This document shows positions 25,837-35,037 of a stretch of 64,000 nucleotides of DNA, piece by piece (the first letter of the stretch is position 1; every line of letters begins with the position of its first letter). This DNA comes from Actinacidiphila yeochonensis CN732 (GTDB lineage: Bacteria; Actinomycetota; Actinomycetes; Streptomycetales; Streptomycetaceae), in assembly GCF_000745345.1 (NCBI RefSeq), contig NZ_JQNR01000005.1, positions 2,046,001-2,110,000 of the forward strand, written 5' to 3'. The notes beneath the pieces were generated by a model. The model worked only from the letters and a program-made list of their open reading frames with translations. It had not been told where the DNA came from and made no database searches. The position numbers and the translations under genes were made by a program.

Positions 25837-26538
25837 CTATCCGGGGCCGCCGGGGTCGGTGTCGCATCCGTCCACGCAGGCCGGGGCCTCGGCGTCGCCG
25901 GGGGCCTGGGACCAGCCGGACACCGGGTCGTACGTCCATCCCGGCGGCACCGAGCACACCCGGCTGTCCGGTGCGGCGGTGCGGACGTGGTGGCTGTCCG
26001 GTGCGGCGGTGCGGACGTGGTGGCGCTGTGAGCCCCGGTACTTCGCCGCGCTGAGCACCGCGGCCCTCGCCAGCCGCCGCCCGGCCGGGCCGGTCAGCGT
26101 GTGCGAGAACTCCCGGTGGTCGGCCAGCGCCCACAGGCAGACGATCCACGCGCTGTCTCCCCGGTAGAGCTGCCCGCCGTCCCCCACGACGGTCACCTCC
26201 CCCTCGGCCGCCGCGTGGTCCAGCGTCGGGAAGCGCCGCCGGGCCTCCGCCGAGCCGACCGGCACCAGGTGCAGCCGGACCAGTTGCCGCTGCCGTGCCA
26301 GCCAGCGGGAGGCGAAGGCGCAGAGGCGGCAGTCGGGGTCGTACAGCACCGTCAGCTCCCGCACTGCCGGCTCCCGCACTGCCAGCTCCCGCACCGGCCG
26401 GCCCCCTCCGCCGGCCGGTGCGGGAGCGCTCGTGTCCCCGGCCGGACCGCCCGCCGGCCCCCCGGCCGGTCCTGCGGTCCCGGTCCGGGCTGAACCGCTC
26501 GCCGGCCCCGCGCCCCCGTCCCCCGCCGGGCCCGTCAC
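25837..26538 (-). CDS. DCC-family thiol-disulfide oxidoreductase-like protein (DUF393)
   Basis: A 233-aa protein. The DCC motif is YDPDCRLCAFASRWL near residue 65, followed by RLHLVPVGSAEARRRFP, GQLYRGDSAWIVCLWALADHR and a helical end. Proteins of this family have a thioredoxin-like fold with a CxxC-type pair. The N-terminus is Gly/Pro-rich with a short AVRE-type repeat. The C-terminus has an exact 10-residue duplication (HHVRTAAPDS twice). It follows the membrane-protein gene by about 1 nt, so the two are cotranscribed. Confidence 0.8.
   Translation of the reverse strand: MTGPAGDGGAGPASGSARTGTAGPAGGPAGGPAGDTSAPAPAGGGGRPVRELAVREPAVRELTVLYDPDCRLCAFASRWLARQRQLVRLHLVPVGSAEARRRFPTLDHAAAEGEVTVVGDGGQLYRGDSAWIVCLWALADHREFSHTLTGPAGRRLARAAVLSAAKYRGSQRHHVRTAAPDSHHVRTAAPDSRVCSVPPGWTYDPVSGWSQAPGDAEAPACVDGCDTDPGGPG
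25962..26021 (-). repeat. 30-bp tandem duplication in the DCC gene
   Basis: Copies at 25962-25991 and 25992-26021 encode HHVRTAAPDS twice. Confidence 0.95.
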
Positions 26539-26539
26539 C

Positions 26540-26977
26540 TCACGCCCCCGCGGCGTTCGGGCCGCCGGCCCACAGCGCGGGGTCCGTCAGGGTGGTCCCG
26601 TCGGGCCGGACCGGCGGGTACTGCTCGCGTTCCGCCAGGCCGCGGCGGCGGATGCGGTTGAGGACGTACACGTTGCCCAGGTGCATCGCGCCGAGCACCA
26701 GGAGCACCACCCCGAGCTTCACCGAGAGTGCCTCGAAGACCTCCCGGGCGTCGTCCACGGCGCTGCCGGTCTTCAGGTAGAGGGCGACGAAGCCGAAGTT
26801 GACCAGGTAGAAGCCGACCACCAGCAGGTGGTTGACGGCGTCGGCGAGCCGTTCGTCGCCGTGCAGCACGTCGGCCAGGAAGATCCTGCCGTTGCTGCTG
26901 AGAGTCCGCGCCACCCAGACGGTCAGCGTCACGCTGACCACCAGGTAGACGACGTACGCGAGGACGGTGAGGTCCAT
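26540..26977 (-). CDS. Small integral membrane protein
   Basis: A 145-aa protein with three or four hydrophobic helices (LTVLAYVVYLVVSVTLTVWV, VNHLLVVGFYLVNFGFVALYL, KLGVVLLVLGAMHLGNVYVL) and a short polar tail. No catalytic motif was recognised. It is the first gene of the operon with the DCC protein and TetR; promoter and operators lie 30-90 nt upstream. ATG 26977 (MDLTVLAY) is preferred over 26989. Confidence 0.75.
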   Translation of the reverse strand: MDLTVLAYVVYLVVSVTLTVWVARTLSSNGRIFLADVLHGDERLADAVNHLLVVGFYLVNFGFVALYLKTGSAVDDAREVFEALSVKLGVVLLVLGAMHLGNVYVLNRIRRRGLAEREQYPPVRPDGTTLTDPALWAGGPNAAGA

Positions 26978-27004
26978 AGCGCGTCCCACCCCTTGTCACG
27001 CTTG

Positions 27005-27064
27005 TTGAACGTGTTCAAAACGCTCTGACGACAGGACTCTAGCGCCGTTTTTGAACACGTTCAA
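27005..27064 (-). promoter_or_regulatory. Promoter with two TetR-type operators
   Basis: Two 14-bp palindromes in inverted orientation: TTGAACGTGTTCAA (27005-27018) and TTGAACACGTTCAA (27051-27064). Read on the minus strand, TTGAAC (27064-27059), a 17-bp spacer and TAGAGT (27041-27036) make a good housekeeping-type promoter. Its -35 lies inside one operator, and the other falls just downstream of the start site. This arrangement suits repression by the operon's own TetR. Confidence 0.75.
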
Positions 27065-27246
27065 GAGGCTGGCCGCGCATGCCGCCCACGGCCCCGGAAA
27101 ACACGGAAGCCCGCCCCCGGCTGGTGCGGGAGCGGGCTCTGTGCGGCGCCCTGAGCGGGCGTCAGTCGCCTGGTGGCGGGGACCTTACGTCCGAAAGGAC
27201 GAAAGACCGAAAGGACGGAAGGTCAGATGGCCGGAAGGCCAAGAGG

Positions 27247-28020
27247 TCAGAAGCGACGCGTGATCAGCGCGCGCTTGACCTCCTGGATCGCCTTGGTGAC
27301 CTCGATGCCGCGCGGGCAGGCGTCCGTGCAGTTGAACGTCGTGCGGCAGCGCCACACGCCGTCCTTCTCGTTGAGGATCTCCAGCCGCTGCTCGCCGGCC
27401 TCGTCGCGCGAGTCGAAGATGAAGCGGTGGGCGTTGACGATCGCCGCCGGGCCGAAGTACTGCCCGTCGTTCCAGAAGACCGGGCAGGACGACGTGCACG
27501 CCGCGCACAGGATGCACTTGGTGGTGTCGTCGAACCGCTCCCGGTCGGCGGCGGACTGCAGCCGCTCACGGGTCGGCTCGTTGCCCTTGGTGACCAGGAA
27601 CGGCATGACGTCCCGGTACGCCTGGAAGAACGGCTCCATGTCGACCACGAGGTCCTTGAGCACGGTCAGGCCCTTGATGGGCTCCACCGTGATCGGCTTG
27701 TCGGGGTTGACGTCCTTGATCAGCGTCTTGCAGGCCAGCCGGTTCTTGCCGTTGATCCGCATCGCGTCGGAGCCGCACACGCCGTGCGCGCAGGAGCGGC
27801 GGAAGGTCAGCGACCCGTCGATCTCCCACTTGACCTTGTGCAGGGCGTCGAGCACCCGCTCCTTGGGGTCCGCCTGGATCTGGTAGTCGACCCACTCGGC
27901 CTCCGCCGAGACCTCGGGGTTGAACCGGCGCACCCGCAGGGTGACCGCCACCAGGTGCGAGGCGTTGTTCTCGGCCGCCGACAGGGCGTCCGAGTGGTTG
28001 TCGAGCGTCGAGGTGCTCAT
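27247..28020 (-). CDS. sdhB: Succinate dehydrogenase iron-sulfur subunit
   Basis: A 257-aa subunit carrying the three Fe-S clusters of complex II. The 2Fe-2S ligands are in RRSCAHGVCGSDAM and the later Cys of NRLACKTL. The 4Fe-4S motif is CILCAACTSSCPVFW and the 3Fe-4S is CRTTFNCTDACPRGI. It is the last gene of sdhCDAB; its ATG overlaps the sdhA stop by 1 nt (TGATG). Confidence 0.98.
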   Translation of the reverse strand: MSTSTLDNHSDALSAAENNASHLVAVTLRVRRFNPEVSAEAEWVDYQIQADPKERVLDALHKVKWEIDGSLTFRRSCAHGVCGSDAMRINGKNRLACKTLIKDVNPDKPITVEPIKGLTVLKDLVVDMEPFFQAYRDVMPFLVTKGNEPTRERLQSAADRERFDDTTKCILCAACTSSCPVFWNDGQYFGPAAIVNAHRFIFDSRDEAGEQRLEILNEKDGVWRCRTTFNCTDACPRGIEVTKAIQEVKRALITRRF

Positions 28021-29774
28021 CAGTACTTACGCTCCATCGGCTGGTAGCGGGTCTGCACCACCGGCTTGTAGTCCAGGCGGATCGACTCGGCGCCGCTCGC
28101 GTCGACCTCCCGGTAGGCCATGGTGTGCCGCATGAAGTTGACGTCGTCGCGGGTCGGGAAGTCCTCGCGGTAGTGGCCGCCGCGCGACTCCTTGCGGGCC
28201 AGCGCCGACACGGCCATCACCTCGGCCAGGTCGAGCAGGTTGCCCAGCTCGACGGCCTCCAGCAGGTCCGTGTTGAAGCGGCGGCCCTTGTCCTGGACGG
28301 AGAGGTTGCGGTACCGCTCGCGCAGCTCGCCGATCTTCTCCACCGCGGCCTTGATGGTCTGCTCGGTGCGGAAGACCATCACGTTCGCGTCCATGCACTC
28401 CTGGAGCTCGTTGCGCAGCTCCGCCACCTTCTCGGTGCCGGTGGAGTTGCGCAGCCGCTCCACCTGCTCCTCGACCAGCGCGGCCGGGTTCTCCGGGAGC
28501 GGCGCCAGCTCGTTGGCGTGCGCGAACTCCGCGGCGGCGATGCCGGAGCGGCGGCCGAAGACGTTGATGTCCAGCAGCGAGTTCGTGCCCAGCCGGTTGG
28601 CGCCGTGCACCGACACGCAGGCCACCTCGCCGGCCGCGTACAGGCCCGGCACCACGGTGGTGTTGTCGCTGAGCACCTCGCCCTGCACGTTGGTGGGGAT
28701 GCCCCCCATGGCGTAGTGCGCGGTCGGCTGGATCGGGATCGGGTCGGTGTACGGCTCGATACCCAGGTAGGTGCGGGCGAACTCGGTGATGTCCGGGAGC
28801 TTCGCGTCCAGCTGCTCCGGCGGCAGGTGGGTGAGGTCCAGGTACACGTGGTCGCCGGCGGGGCCGCAGCCGCGGCCCTCGCGGATCTCGGTGTAGATCG
28901 CGCGGGAGACGACGTCGCGGGAGGCGAGGTCCTTCATGACGGGCGCGTACTTCTCCATGAAGCGCTCACCGTCCTTGTTGCGGAGGATGCCGCCCTCGCC
29001 GCGGGCGCCCTCGGTGAGTAGGATGCCCATCCGCCAGATGCCCGTCGGGTGGAACTGGAAGAACTCCATGTCCTCCAGCGGCAGCCCGCGCCGGTAGACC
29101 GCCGCCTGGCCGTCACCCGTGAGGGTGTGCGCGTTCGAGGTCACCTTGAAGAACTTGCCGGTGCCGCCGGAGGCGTAGATGACCGCCTTGGCCCGGAAGA
29201 CGTGGATCTCGCCGGTGGCCAGCTCGTACGCCACCACGCCGGCCGAGCGCTTGACGCCGTCGACCTCGACGAGCAGCTGGTCCAGGACGTAGAACTCGTT
29301 GAAGAACTCCACGCCCTCCTTGACGCAGTTCTGGTACAGCGTCTGGAGGATCATGTGGCCGGTGCGGTCCGCCGCGTAGCAGGAGCGGCGCACGGCCGCC
29401 TCGCCGTGGTTGCGGGTGTGGCCGCCGAAACGGCGCTGGTCGATGCGGCCCTCGGGCGTCCGGTTGAACGGCAGGCCCATCTTCTCCAGGTCGAGGACGG
29501 CGTCGATGGCCTCCTTCGCCAGGATCTCGGCGGCGTCCTGGTCGACCAGGTAGTCGCCGCCCTTGATCGTGTCGAAGGTGTGCCACTCCCAGTTGTCCTC
29601 CTCGACGTTGGCGAGGGCGGCGGCCATGCCGCCCTGCGCCGCGCCGGTGTGGGAGCGGGTGGGGTAGAGCTTGGTCAGGACGGCGGTGCGGCTGCGCTTG
29701 GTGGCCTCGATGGCGGCGCGCATACCGGCGCCGCCCGCGCCGACGATGACGGTGTCGTACGTGTGGATCTGCAT
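28020..29774 (-). CDS. sdhA: Succinate dehydrogenase flavoprotein subunit
   Basis: A 584-aa subunit oxidising succinate to fumarate with covalent FAD. VIVGAGGAGMRAAIEA is the dinucleotide motif. The flavin-linking His is in YPTRSHTGAAQGG. HPTGI, LLTEGARGEGGIL (active-site Arg) and HYAMGGIPTN are the substrate region. GANRLGTNSLLDINVFGRRSG is typical. Lies between sdhD and sdhB. Confidence 0.98.
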   Translation of the reverse strand: MQIHTYDTVIVGAGGAGMRAAIEATKRSRTAVLTKLYPTRSHTGAAQGGMAAALANVEEDNWEWHTFDTIKGGDYLVDQDAAEILAKEAIDAVLDLEKMGLPFNRTPEGRIDQRRFGGHTRNHGEAAVRRSCYAADRTGHMILQTLYQNCVKEGVEFFNEFYVLDQLLVEVDGVKRSAGVVAYELATGEIHVFRAKAVIYASGGTGKFFKVTSNAHTLTGDGQAAVYRRGLPLEDMEFFQFHPTGIWRMGILLTEGARGEGGILRNKDGERFMEKYAPVMKDLASRDVVSRAIYTEIREGRGCGPAGDHVYLDLTHLPPEQLDAKLPDITEFARTYLGIEPYTDPIPIQPTAHYAMGGIPTNVQGEVLSDNTTVVPGLYAAGEVACVSVHGANRLGTNSLLDINVFGRRSGIAAAEFAHANELAPLPENPAALVEEQVERLRNSTGTEKVAELRNELQECMDANVMVFRTEQTIKAAVEKIGELRERYRNLSVQDKGRRFNTDLLEAVELGNLLDLAEVMAVSALARKESRGGHYREDFPTRDDVNFMRHTMAYREVDASGAESIRLDYKPVVQTRYQPMERKY

Positions 29775-29805
29775 GGGGGTGGTCGCTTCCCTGTCCGGCC
29801 CTGGC

Positions 29806-30288
29806 CTAGCGGATGTTCGGGTCGAAGGTGAAGATCACCAGCGAGCCGAGCACCACGGTGAACGCCACGGCGGTAAACAGAATCGTCTTGAGCCAGACAC
29901 GGGTGGCGGGCTGCTGGGCGTAGTCGTTGATGACCGTCCGCAGGCCGTTGCCGCCGTGCAGCATCGCCAGCCAGAGCATCGCCAGGTCCCAGAACTGCCA
30001 GAACGGCGAGGCCCAGCGGCCCGCGACGAACGCGAAGCCGACCTTGGTGACGCCGCCGTCGAGCACCAGCTGGATGATCAGGTGGCCGATGACGAGCACC
30101 ACCAGCACCACGCCGGAGAGCCGCATGAACAGCCAGCCCCACAGCTCGAAGTTGGTGCGGGTGGCGCGGGGGGTGCGCTGGGTGCGGGCCCGCGGGGGCT
30201 CGATCACCGGCGCCGGGTTGTCGGGGCTGTAGGAGACGCTGGAGCCGGTCAGCTCGACGGCGTCCTGGGGGGTGACCTCTGTTGCCAT
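29806..30288 (-). CDS. sdhD: Succinate dehydrogenase hydrophobic membrane anchor
   Basis: A 160-aa membrane anchor. A polar N-terminus is followed by three helices (FMRLSGVVLVVLVIGHLIIQL, FWDLAMLWLAMLHGGNGLRTVI, ILFTAVAFTVVLGSLVIF). The His residues of GHL and LHGGNG are in the positions expected for haem/quinone binding. It lies 6 nt downstream of sdhC. Confidence 0.94.
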   Translation of the reverse strand: MATEVTPQDAVELTGSSVSYSPDNPAPVIEPPRARTQRTPRATRTNFELWGWLFMRLSGVVLVVLVIGHLIIQLVLDGGVTKVGFAFVAGRWASPFWQFWDLAMLWLAMLHGGNGLRTVINDYAQQPATRVWLKTILFTAVAFTVVLGSLVIFTFDPNIR

Positions 30289-30294
30289 GTGTCG

Positions 30295-30675
30295 TCAGCT
30301 CCCGAACAGCACTCGTGCGGCGTGGCCCAGGACGGGGTAGATCGCGCCCAGCATGAGCACGATCCACAGCCCCATGACGCCCCAGAACATCTGCTTCTGG
30401 TAGCGCGGGCCCTGGGTCCAGTAGTCGACGGCGATGATGCGCAGGCCGTTCAGCGCGTGGAAGAGGATCGCGGCCACCAGGCCGTACTCCAGCAGGCTGA
30501 CGATCGGCGTCTTGTAGGTGGACACGACCTTGTCGTAGTCCTCGGGGGAGACCCGCACGAGGGCGGTGTCGAGGACGTGGACGAACAGGAAGAAGAAGAT
30601 GAGGACCCCGGTGACTCGGTGAGCCACCCAGGACCACATGCCTTCCCGGCCGCGGTACAGCGTTCCAGCCGGCAC
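30295..30675 (-). CDS. sdhC: Succinate dehydrogenase cytochrome b556 subunit
   Basis: A 126-aa subunit, the usual actinobacterial length. GTLYRGREGMWSWVAHRVTGVLIFFFLFVHVLDTA in outline has the conserved HRxTG and a haem-ligand His (FVHVLD). Two further helices follow (LLEYGLVAAILFHALNGLRII, WGVMGLWIVLMLGAIYPVLG). GTG 30675 with GGAGG about 10 nt upstream is preferred over longer in-frame starts. First gene of the sdh operon; the promoter must lie in or beyond the short gap after uraD. Confidence 0.94.
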   Translation of the reverse strand: MPAGTLYRGREGMWSWVAHRVTGVLIFFFLFVHVLDTALVRVSPEDYDKVVSTYKTPIVSLLEYGLVAAILFHALNGLRIIAVDYWTQGPRYQKQMFWGVMGLWIVLMLGAIYPVLGHAARVLFGS

Positions 30676-30724
30676 GGAAACAAACCCTCCGGGAGCGGGA
30701 CGAGGGCTGCCGGCTTCGTGTCGG

Positions 30725-31321
30725 TCACGCCCGGCCGGGTACGGTCCACCGGCCCCGGCTATCGTAGCGACGCGGGATCGGCGCAGTACGGCGGGGTAGC
30801 CCTGTCGTGTTCGATCCCGCACGGTCGGGTGAACCTGGACGCCCGGCCAGCCGCAGCAGCCGGCCCCGGCACAGGCCGCGCAACTGCTCGGCCGCCACCA
30901 TCGACTCGGTGTCCTGGTCGTGGCCGAGCCGGGCCCGCAGGCTGGTCAGGGTCTGGTCCAGGACGGCCGTGGGGTCGGTCTCGTCCAGGGAGATGACGAA
31001 GGCGTGGCCGAACCTCGCCTCGTAGGCGGCGTGCGCGGCGCGCAGGGCGGTGTGCACGGCCAGGTTGCCCGGGTCCGGGAAGGCGGCGGCGATCTCCCCG
31101 GCGAGCGCCTCGGCGAGGTCGTCGGGCGCCAGGTCGTAGGCCGCCTCCTCGGCCGCCGCGAGCAGTGCGTCGATGGTGGGGTAGGGGCGGTGGGCGGCCA
31201 CCCGGCGGGCCCAGCGCCGCGAGCCGCAGCACTCCAGCAGGGCGGCTACGGCGTCCGCGGTGGCGGCGCTGTTGAGCCTTTCGAGCGGGGTCGGGCCCTC
31301 GGGCGGCGTGTCGCTGGTCAG
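30725..31321 (-). CDS. uraD: 2-oxo-4-hydroxy-4-carboxy-5-ureidoimidazoline (OHCU) decarboxylase
   Basis: Converts OHCU to S-allantoin in urate breakdown. About 198 aa; LERLNSAATADAVAALLECCGS, the RRWARRVAAHRPYPTIDALL segment with the catalytic His, and FGHAFVISL match the family. The domain starts immediately after LTSDTPP, and no ATG/GTG/TTG lies close by in frame. A CTG at 31321-31319 has AGGAG 5 nt upstream and is probably the start. The frame stays open upstream to 31828, but that part is Pro/Arg-rich and unconvincing. Located upstream of sdhC on the same strand. Confidence 0.85.
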   Translation of the reverse strand: MTSDTPPEGPTPLERLNSAATADAVAALLECCGSRRWARRVAAHRPYPTIDALLAAAEEAAYDLAPDDLAEALAGEIAAAFPDPGNLAVHTALRAAHAAYEARFGHAFVISLDETDPTAVLDQTLTSLRARLGHDQDTESMVAAEQLRGLCRGRLLRLAGRPGSPDRAGSNTTGLPRRTAPIPRRYDSRGRWTVPGRA

Positions 31322-32168
31322 TGGGACTCCTGGATCAGCGGGTTCGGGGGACGGTGAGCGGGGATGGACGATACGTGGAGGCCGGACGCCGGCCGCCGGC
31401 CGGCGGTGAGCTGTCCGCCCGGGGCGGTGCGTGTGGCTGAGTGCGTGTGGCTGCGTGGGTGTGGCGGTGCGTGCGGGCGTGTCGCTGTGGCCGGGCCGCG
31501 GCGGGCTCGGCCGTACGGGTGCGGCGGGCGCGGAGTGGGTCGCGCCGGTGCCGGGCGCCGTCGGGCGGGGCTGCGGGGCCGAGCGGAGTGGGGCGACACG
31601 GTTCGGCGCGGGGCGCCTCGGGTCGCTCCCGGGCCGGCGGATGGCCCCGGGGGTGCGCGCAGCCACTGTAAGGCGCGGCATGGGCCGACTCGCGTGCAGA
31701 GGGGCGGAATTCACCCGTTCGGGGTGAAGGGTTCGACGCCGGAACGGTGACGGGGGTTCGATGTGGCGTCGGCGGGACGGCGGTTGGCCCTCGGCCGGTT
31801 GTCGGCGGGCGCCCGCAGCGGTGGGCACGCACCCGCGGACGATCGGTGGACGTCGACACCCGTAGGGACGCGGCCGGGCGTGGGAGGTGAGACCGACTCT
31901 TTGTCAGTTCGACCTGGAACCCTGTCTGTTCGGTGCCGGGCAGGGCGGAAGGCGGCGGCCGGGGGCCGCCTCCCCCCACAGGAGCGTCCCCGGCCGCCGA
32001 CTTGTACAGCGTTCCGCGGTCCGAAAGTGTCACCGGCGGTCATGGGGCAGGATGGGACGCGACGCCGGGGGAGGCGTGAGCGGGAGGCGGCGCGGCCTTA
32101 CGGAGGGCCGGGCCGCGCGGGGCCGACGACCCGAGTCGCGGGGTCGCGGTGGCAGGGGAAGCGAGGGG
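31322..32168. other. Divergent region between uraD and the ECF sigma gene
   Basis: About 850 bp without a supported gene. It includes a G/T-rich degenerate repeat (GTGCGTGTGGCT-like, 31425-31490). ATG 32052 would add 39 residues to the sigma factor. No further element was recognised. Confidence 0.4.
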
Positions 32169-32998
32169 GTGGCGCCAGAGGTGGACCTGGAGACCGCGGT
32201 CAGGGCGGCGCAGGACGGGGACGAGGACGCCTTCCGGGTCGTCTACCGGTCCGTGCAGCCGCAACTGCTCCAGTACGTGCGGAGCCTGGTGGGACCCGGT
32301 GACGCGGAGGACGTCGCCTCGGAGGCGTGGCTCCAGATAGCCCGGGACCTGCCGAACTTTCGGGGGGACGGGGACGCGGTCCGCGGCTGGGCCGCCCGGA
32401 TAGCCCGCAACCGAGCGCTCGACCACATACGGGCCCGCAGCCGGCGGCCGCTCCCCGGCGGGGGCGTCGACGAGCTGCTCGGCCTGCCCGACCGGGCGGA
32501 CACCGCCGACGAGGCGCTCGACGCCGTGGCGACCGACCGGGCGCTGGCGGCCATAGCCGCCCTGCCGCGCGAGCAGGCGGAGGCGGTGCTGCTCCGGGTG
32601 GTGATGGGCCTGGACTCCACGAGCGCGGCCCGGGTGCTGGGCAAGCGGCCCGGCTCGGTGCGTATGGCCACCCACCGGGGCCTGCGGCGGCTGGCCGAGC
32701 AGTTGGCGCAGTGGCCGTCCTCGGAGACGGCGCCCGGGGCGCCGCCGACGGCGCCCGCCGCGTCGGTGGTGGCGGCGTCGGCGGTGGTGCCGGCCGCCCG
32801 GCGCGGCGGCGGAAAGGCGGTCCGGGCGGGTGCCGGGGTCGCCGGTCGGCGCGGCAGGGGGCGGAGCGGGGCGAAGGCGAGGAAGAGGCCGTGCGGGGCG
32901 GCGAGGTGGCGCTTTCCGCGACCGAAGTGGCGCTTTCGGCGTCCGAGGTGACGCTTTCGGCGTCCGAGGTGACGCTTTCCGGGTCCGAGGCGCTGTGA
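32169..32998 (+). CDS. ECF sigma factor (frameshifted C-terminus)
   Basis: Sigma-70 region 2 covers DAFRVVYRSVQPQLLQYVRSL through VRGWAARIARNRALDHIRARSRR. Region 4 covers AIAALPREQAEAVLLRVVMG and RPGSVRMATHRGLRRLAEQL. GTG 32169 (VAPEVDLETAVRAAQDGDEDA) has a G-rich ribosome-binding site; ATG 32052 is an alternative. As sequenced the frame ends at 32951 with an Arg/Trp-rich tail. With one more G in the G5 run 32857-32861 it reads into an acidic tail with four heptad-like units (ALSATEV, ALSASEV, TLSASEV, TLSGSEAL) and stops at 32998, 9 nt before the next gene. I give that end. Confidence 0.85.
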
Positions 32999-33007
32999 GG
33001 AAGTGAC

Positions 33008-34483
33008 ATGAGTGACAAGGGACGACGCGACGGAACGCGGCCCGGACCGTTCGGGCCGCCGCCGGGCCTGCCCGGAGGGCGCCTGCCGGGCCGGGCGCCC
33101 CGTGCCCGCTGGCTCACCGCCCGGACCGCCGAACGCCTGGTGACGGGCGAACAGGTCCGGCTGGCGGACGCCGCCGCCGCCGACACGGCCGTGCGCCTGG
33201 CGTGGCTGCTCGCCGCGGCCGGCGGCCGCCGGCCCACCCCCGGCGCCTGGCAACCGGTGGAGGGCTCGACCGACGGCGGACGTGGCGGACAGGGCGGACA
33301 CGGCGGATACGGCGCGGCTGTGCCCGCCGTGGACCCGGTCCGGGAGGAGGCGGCGCTGGCGGCGTTCCGCGCCGCGCGCGCGGCCGCGTCCCCGGCGCCG
33401 GCCAGGCGTGCGGGCCGGACGGCCCGGGCCGGGCGCGGCGGCCCGTGGGCCCTGGGCTGGCTCCGAACCGACCGGAACCGGACGGAGTCCGGGGTCGCCG
33501 TCCGCGCCCCGCGCGCCCGTGGCCTGGACGCCCGTGGCCTGGACGCTCGCGGCGCCGAATCCGAAGCCGGGGCCGAGTTTGGTCCCGGCCAGGGGGCCGG
33601 GCGGCGCGGCCCGCGGCCCTCGTTCGCCGCGATGGCCTCGGTGGTCGCCCTCAGCGGCATCGCCGTGGCGGTCGCCGCCGCCACCGGACGGGCCGGGCTG
33701 CCCGGTCCCGGCGGCGGCATGGTGCCCGCCGACAGCGGCCGCCCCGGGGTGCACGCCACCACCGCGGCGTCAGCCGGGGTGAGCGGCGGACCGGCCACCC
33801 CGGCCGTTCCCCCGACGCGGTCCAGGGAGTCGAACCCCGGCGGCTACCCGACCCCGTCCGCGGCCTTGTCCCCGACCGCCTCCCTCGCGGACGGGGGCCG
33901 GACCGCGTGTGCTCCGCCCCCGGAAGGCCGCTCCGCGACCCGCGCACCGGCCGGCTGCTGCGCGTCCGCCAGGTCCTGCGACCACCGGTCGGACGGCCGG
34001 GACCGGACCGGCGACGGTTCGCGGCACCACGACGGCTGGGACACCAGGACCTACGGCGACGGCGTGCCGGGGCGCGGGCCGAGCGGCGGCATCTCGTCGG
34101 GCGCCCCGCAGAGCGGCGGCGAGGACGGGAAGGACGGGGCGGACGACGTCGGCGGGGTACGGAGCGGGTCCATGCTGGTCGGCGGCGGATCGGACGGCAG
34201 GACCGGGTCCGGGCGGGACCGCCGCGACGGCGGCGCGAAGGGCGGCCCGGACCGTGGTGGGCAGGACCGTGGTGGGCAGGACCGTGGCAGGCCGGACAGC
34301 GGCAGACAGGACGGCGGGCGCGGCGGCCGCGGGCACGGCACGGCAAGCACCAAGGGCGGCGGCTTCACGGGCAACCGGAGTGGCTGCCCGGAAGGCGCCG
34401 ACGCGGCGCGTACCGGCCGGGGCACGGCCGGAGCCTCGACACCGTCCTCACCGGCCTCCCTCGGTTCCACCAGGACGCGCTGA
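33008..34483 (+). CDS. Putative membrane protein downstream of ECF sigma factor
   Basis: A 491-aa protein of unknown function. Residues 1-70 include a helical segment (RTAERLVTGEQVRLADAAAADTAVRLAWLLAAAGG). One transmembrane helix lies at about residues 200-222 (FAAMASVVALSGIAVAVAAATG). The rest is Gly/Asp/Arg/Ser-rich with a GGQDR repeat. GAGGAAG upstream of the ATG and 9 nt spacing link it to the sigma gene. A single helix with a cytoplasmic N-terminus would suit an anti-sigma factor, but no anti-sigma motif is visible. Confidence 0.7.
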   Translation: MSDKGRRDGTRPGPFGPPPGLPGGRLPGRAPRARWLTARTAERLVTGEQVRLADAAAADTAVRLAWLLAAAGGRRPTPGAWQPVEGSTDGGRGGQGGHGGYGAAVPAVDPVREEAALAAFRAARAAASPAPARRAGRTARAGRGGPWALGWLRTDRNRTESGVAVRAPRARGLDARGLDARGAESEAGAEFGPGQGAGRRGPRPSFAAMASVVALSGIAVAVAAATGRAGLPGPGGGMVPADSGRPGVHATTAASAGVSGGPATPAVPPTRSRESNPGGYPTPSAALSPTASLADGGRTACAPPPEGRSATRAPAGCCASARSCDHRSDGRDRTGDGSRHHDGWDTRTYGDGVPGRGPSGGISSGAPQSGGEDGKDGADDVGGVRSGSMLVGGGSDGRTGSGRDRRDGGAKGGPDRGGQDRGGQDRGRPDSGRQDGGRGGRGHGTASTKGGGFTGNRSGCPEGADAARTGRGTAGASTPSSPASLGSTRTR

Positions 34484-35037
34484 CCAGATCCGGTCGTCCC
34501 TGACCGATCTTGACTGATTCCGACCCGAAAAGACCGGAGCGGTCCCGAACTCCGGACAGGACGTCAACTCCCCCGTATGCGGGCGTGACAGCGGCACCAG
34601 ACGGCTCGTACGCTCCGCCGAAGGCGGAGCGGCGGGCGGCGGGCGGCGGGCGGCGAGCCGGGCGGTCGACGAACCGCCAGGCTCCCGGCGGTGTTCGCAG
34701 CCCAGGCGTCGGGCCCCGCCACGCCCGTGCGGAACACCCGTGCTCCGGTCGGCCCAGGCGGCTCCGGTGGCCCTGGGCGGGCCCGGTGGCCCCGGCGGCC
34801 CGGCGGCCTCGACGTCTCGGTCGGTGCGGCCGTCCCGGCATCCCTCGTCCGGCGTAGCAGCCGCATCCGCGGTGTCCCCCGTTCGACGTAGCCGCCCTAC
34901 CCGCCGCGTCTGCTCCCTCGCGCGGTGTCCTGGCCCGGCCTCCGTACAACGCCGCCACAGCCGTGAAGTCCGCTTCGGCGGGGCGCGGTTGGCAGCCGGA
35001 TTCCGGGACGGGGTGACACTTCCACGGCTCGGCGCGC
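34484..35037. other. Long intergenic region (first part)
   Basis: No supported gene. A small hairpin GCTCCGCC-GAA-GGCGGAGC (34612-34630) could terminate the upstream transcript, followed by a GGCGGGC tandem stretch (about 34629-34658). Open frames on both strands here are Pro/Arg-rich and look like GC-driven shadows. Confidence 0.45.
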
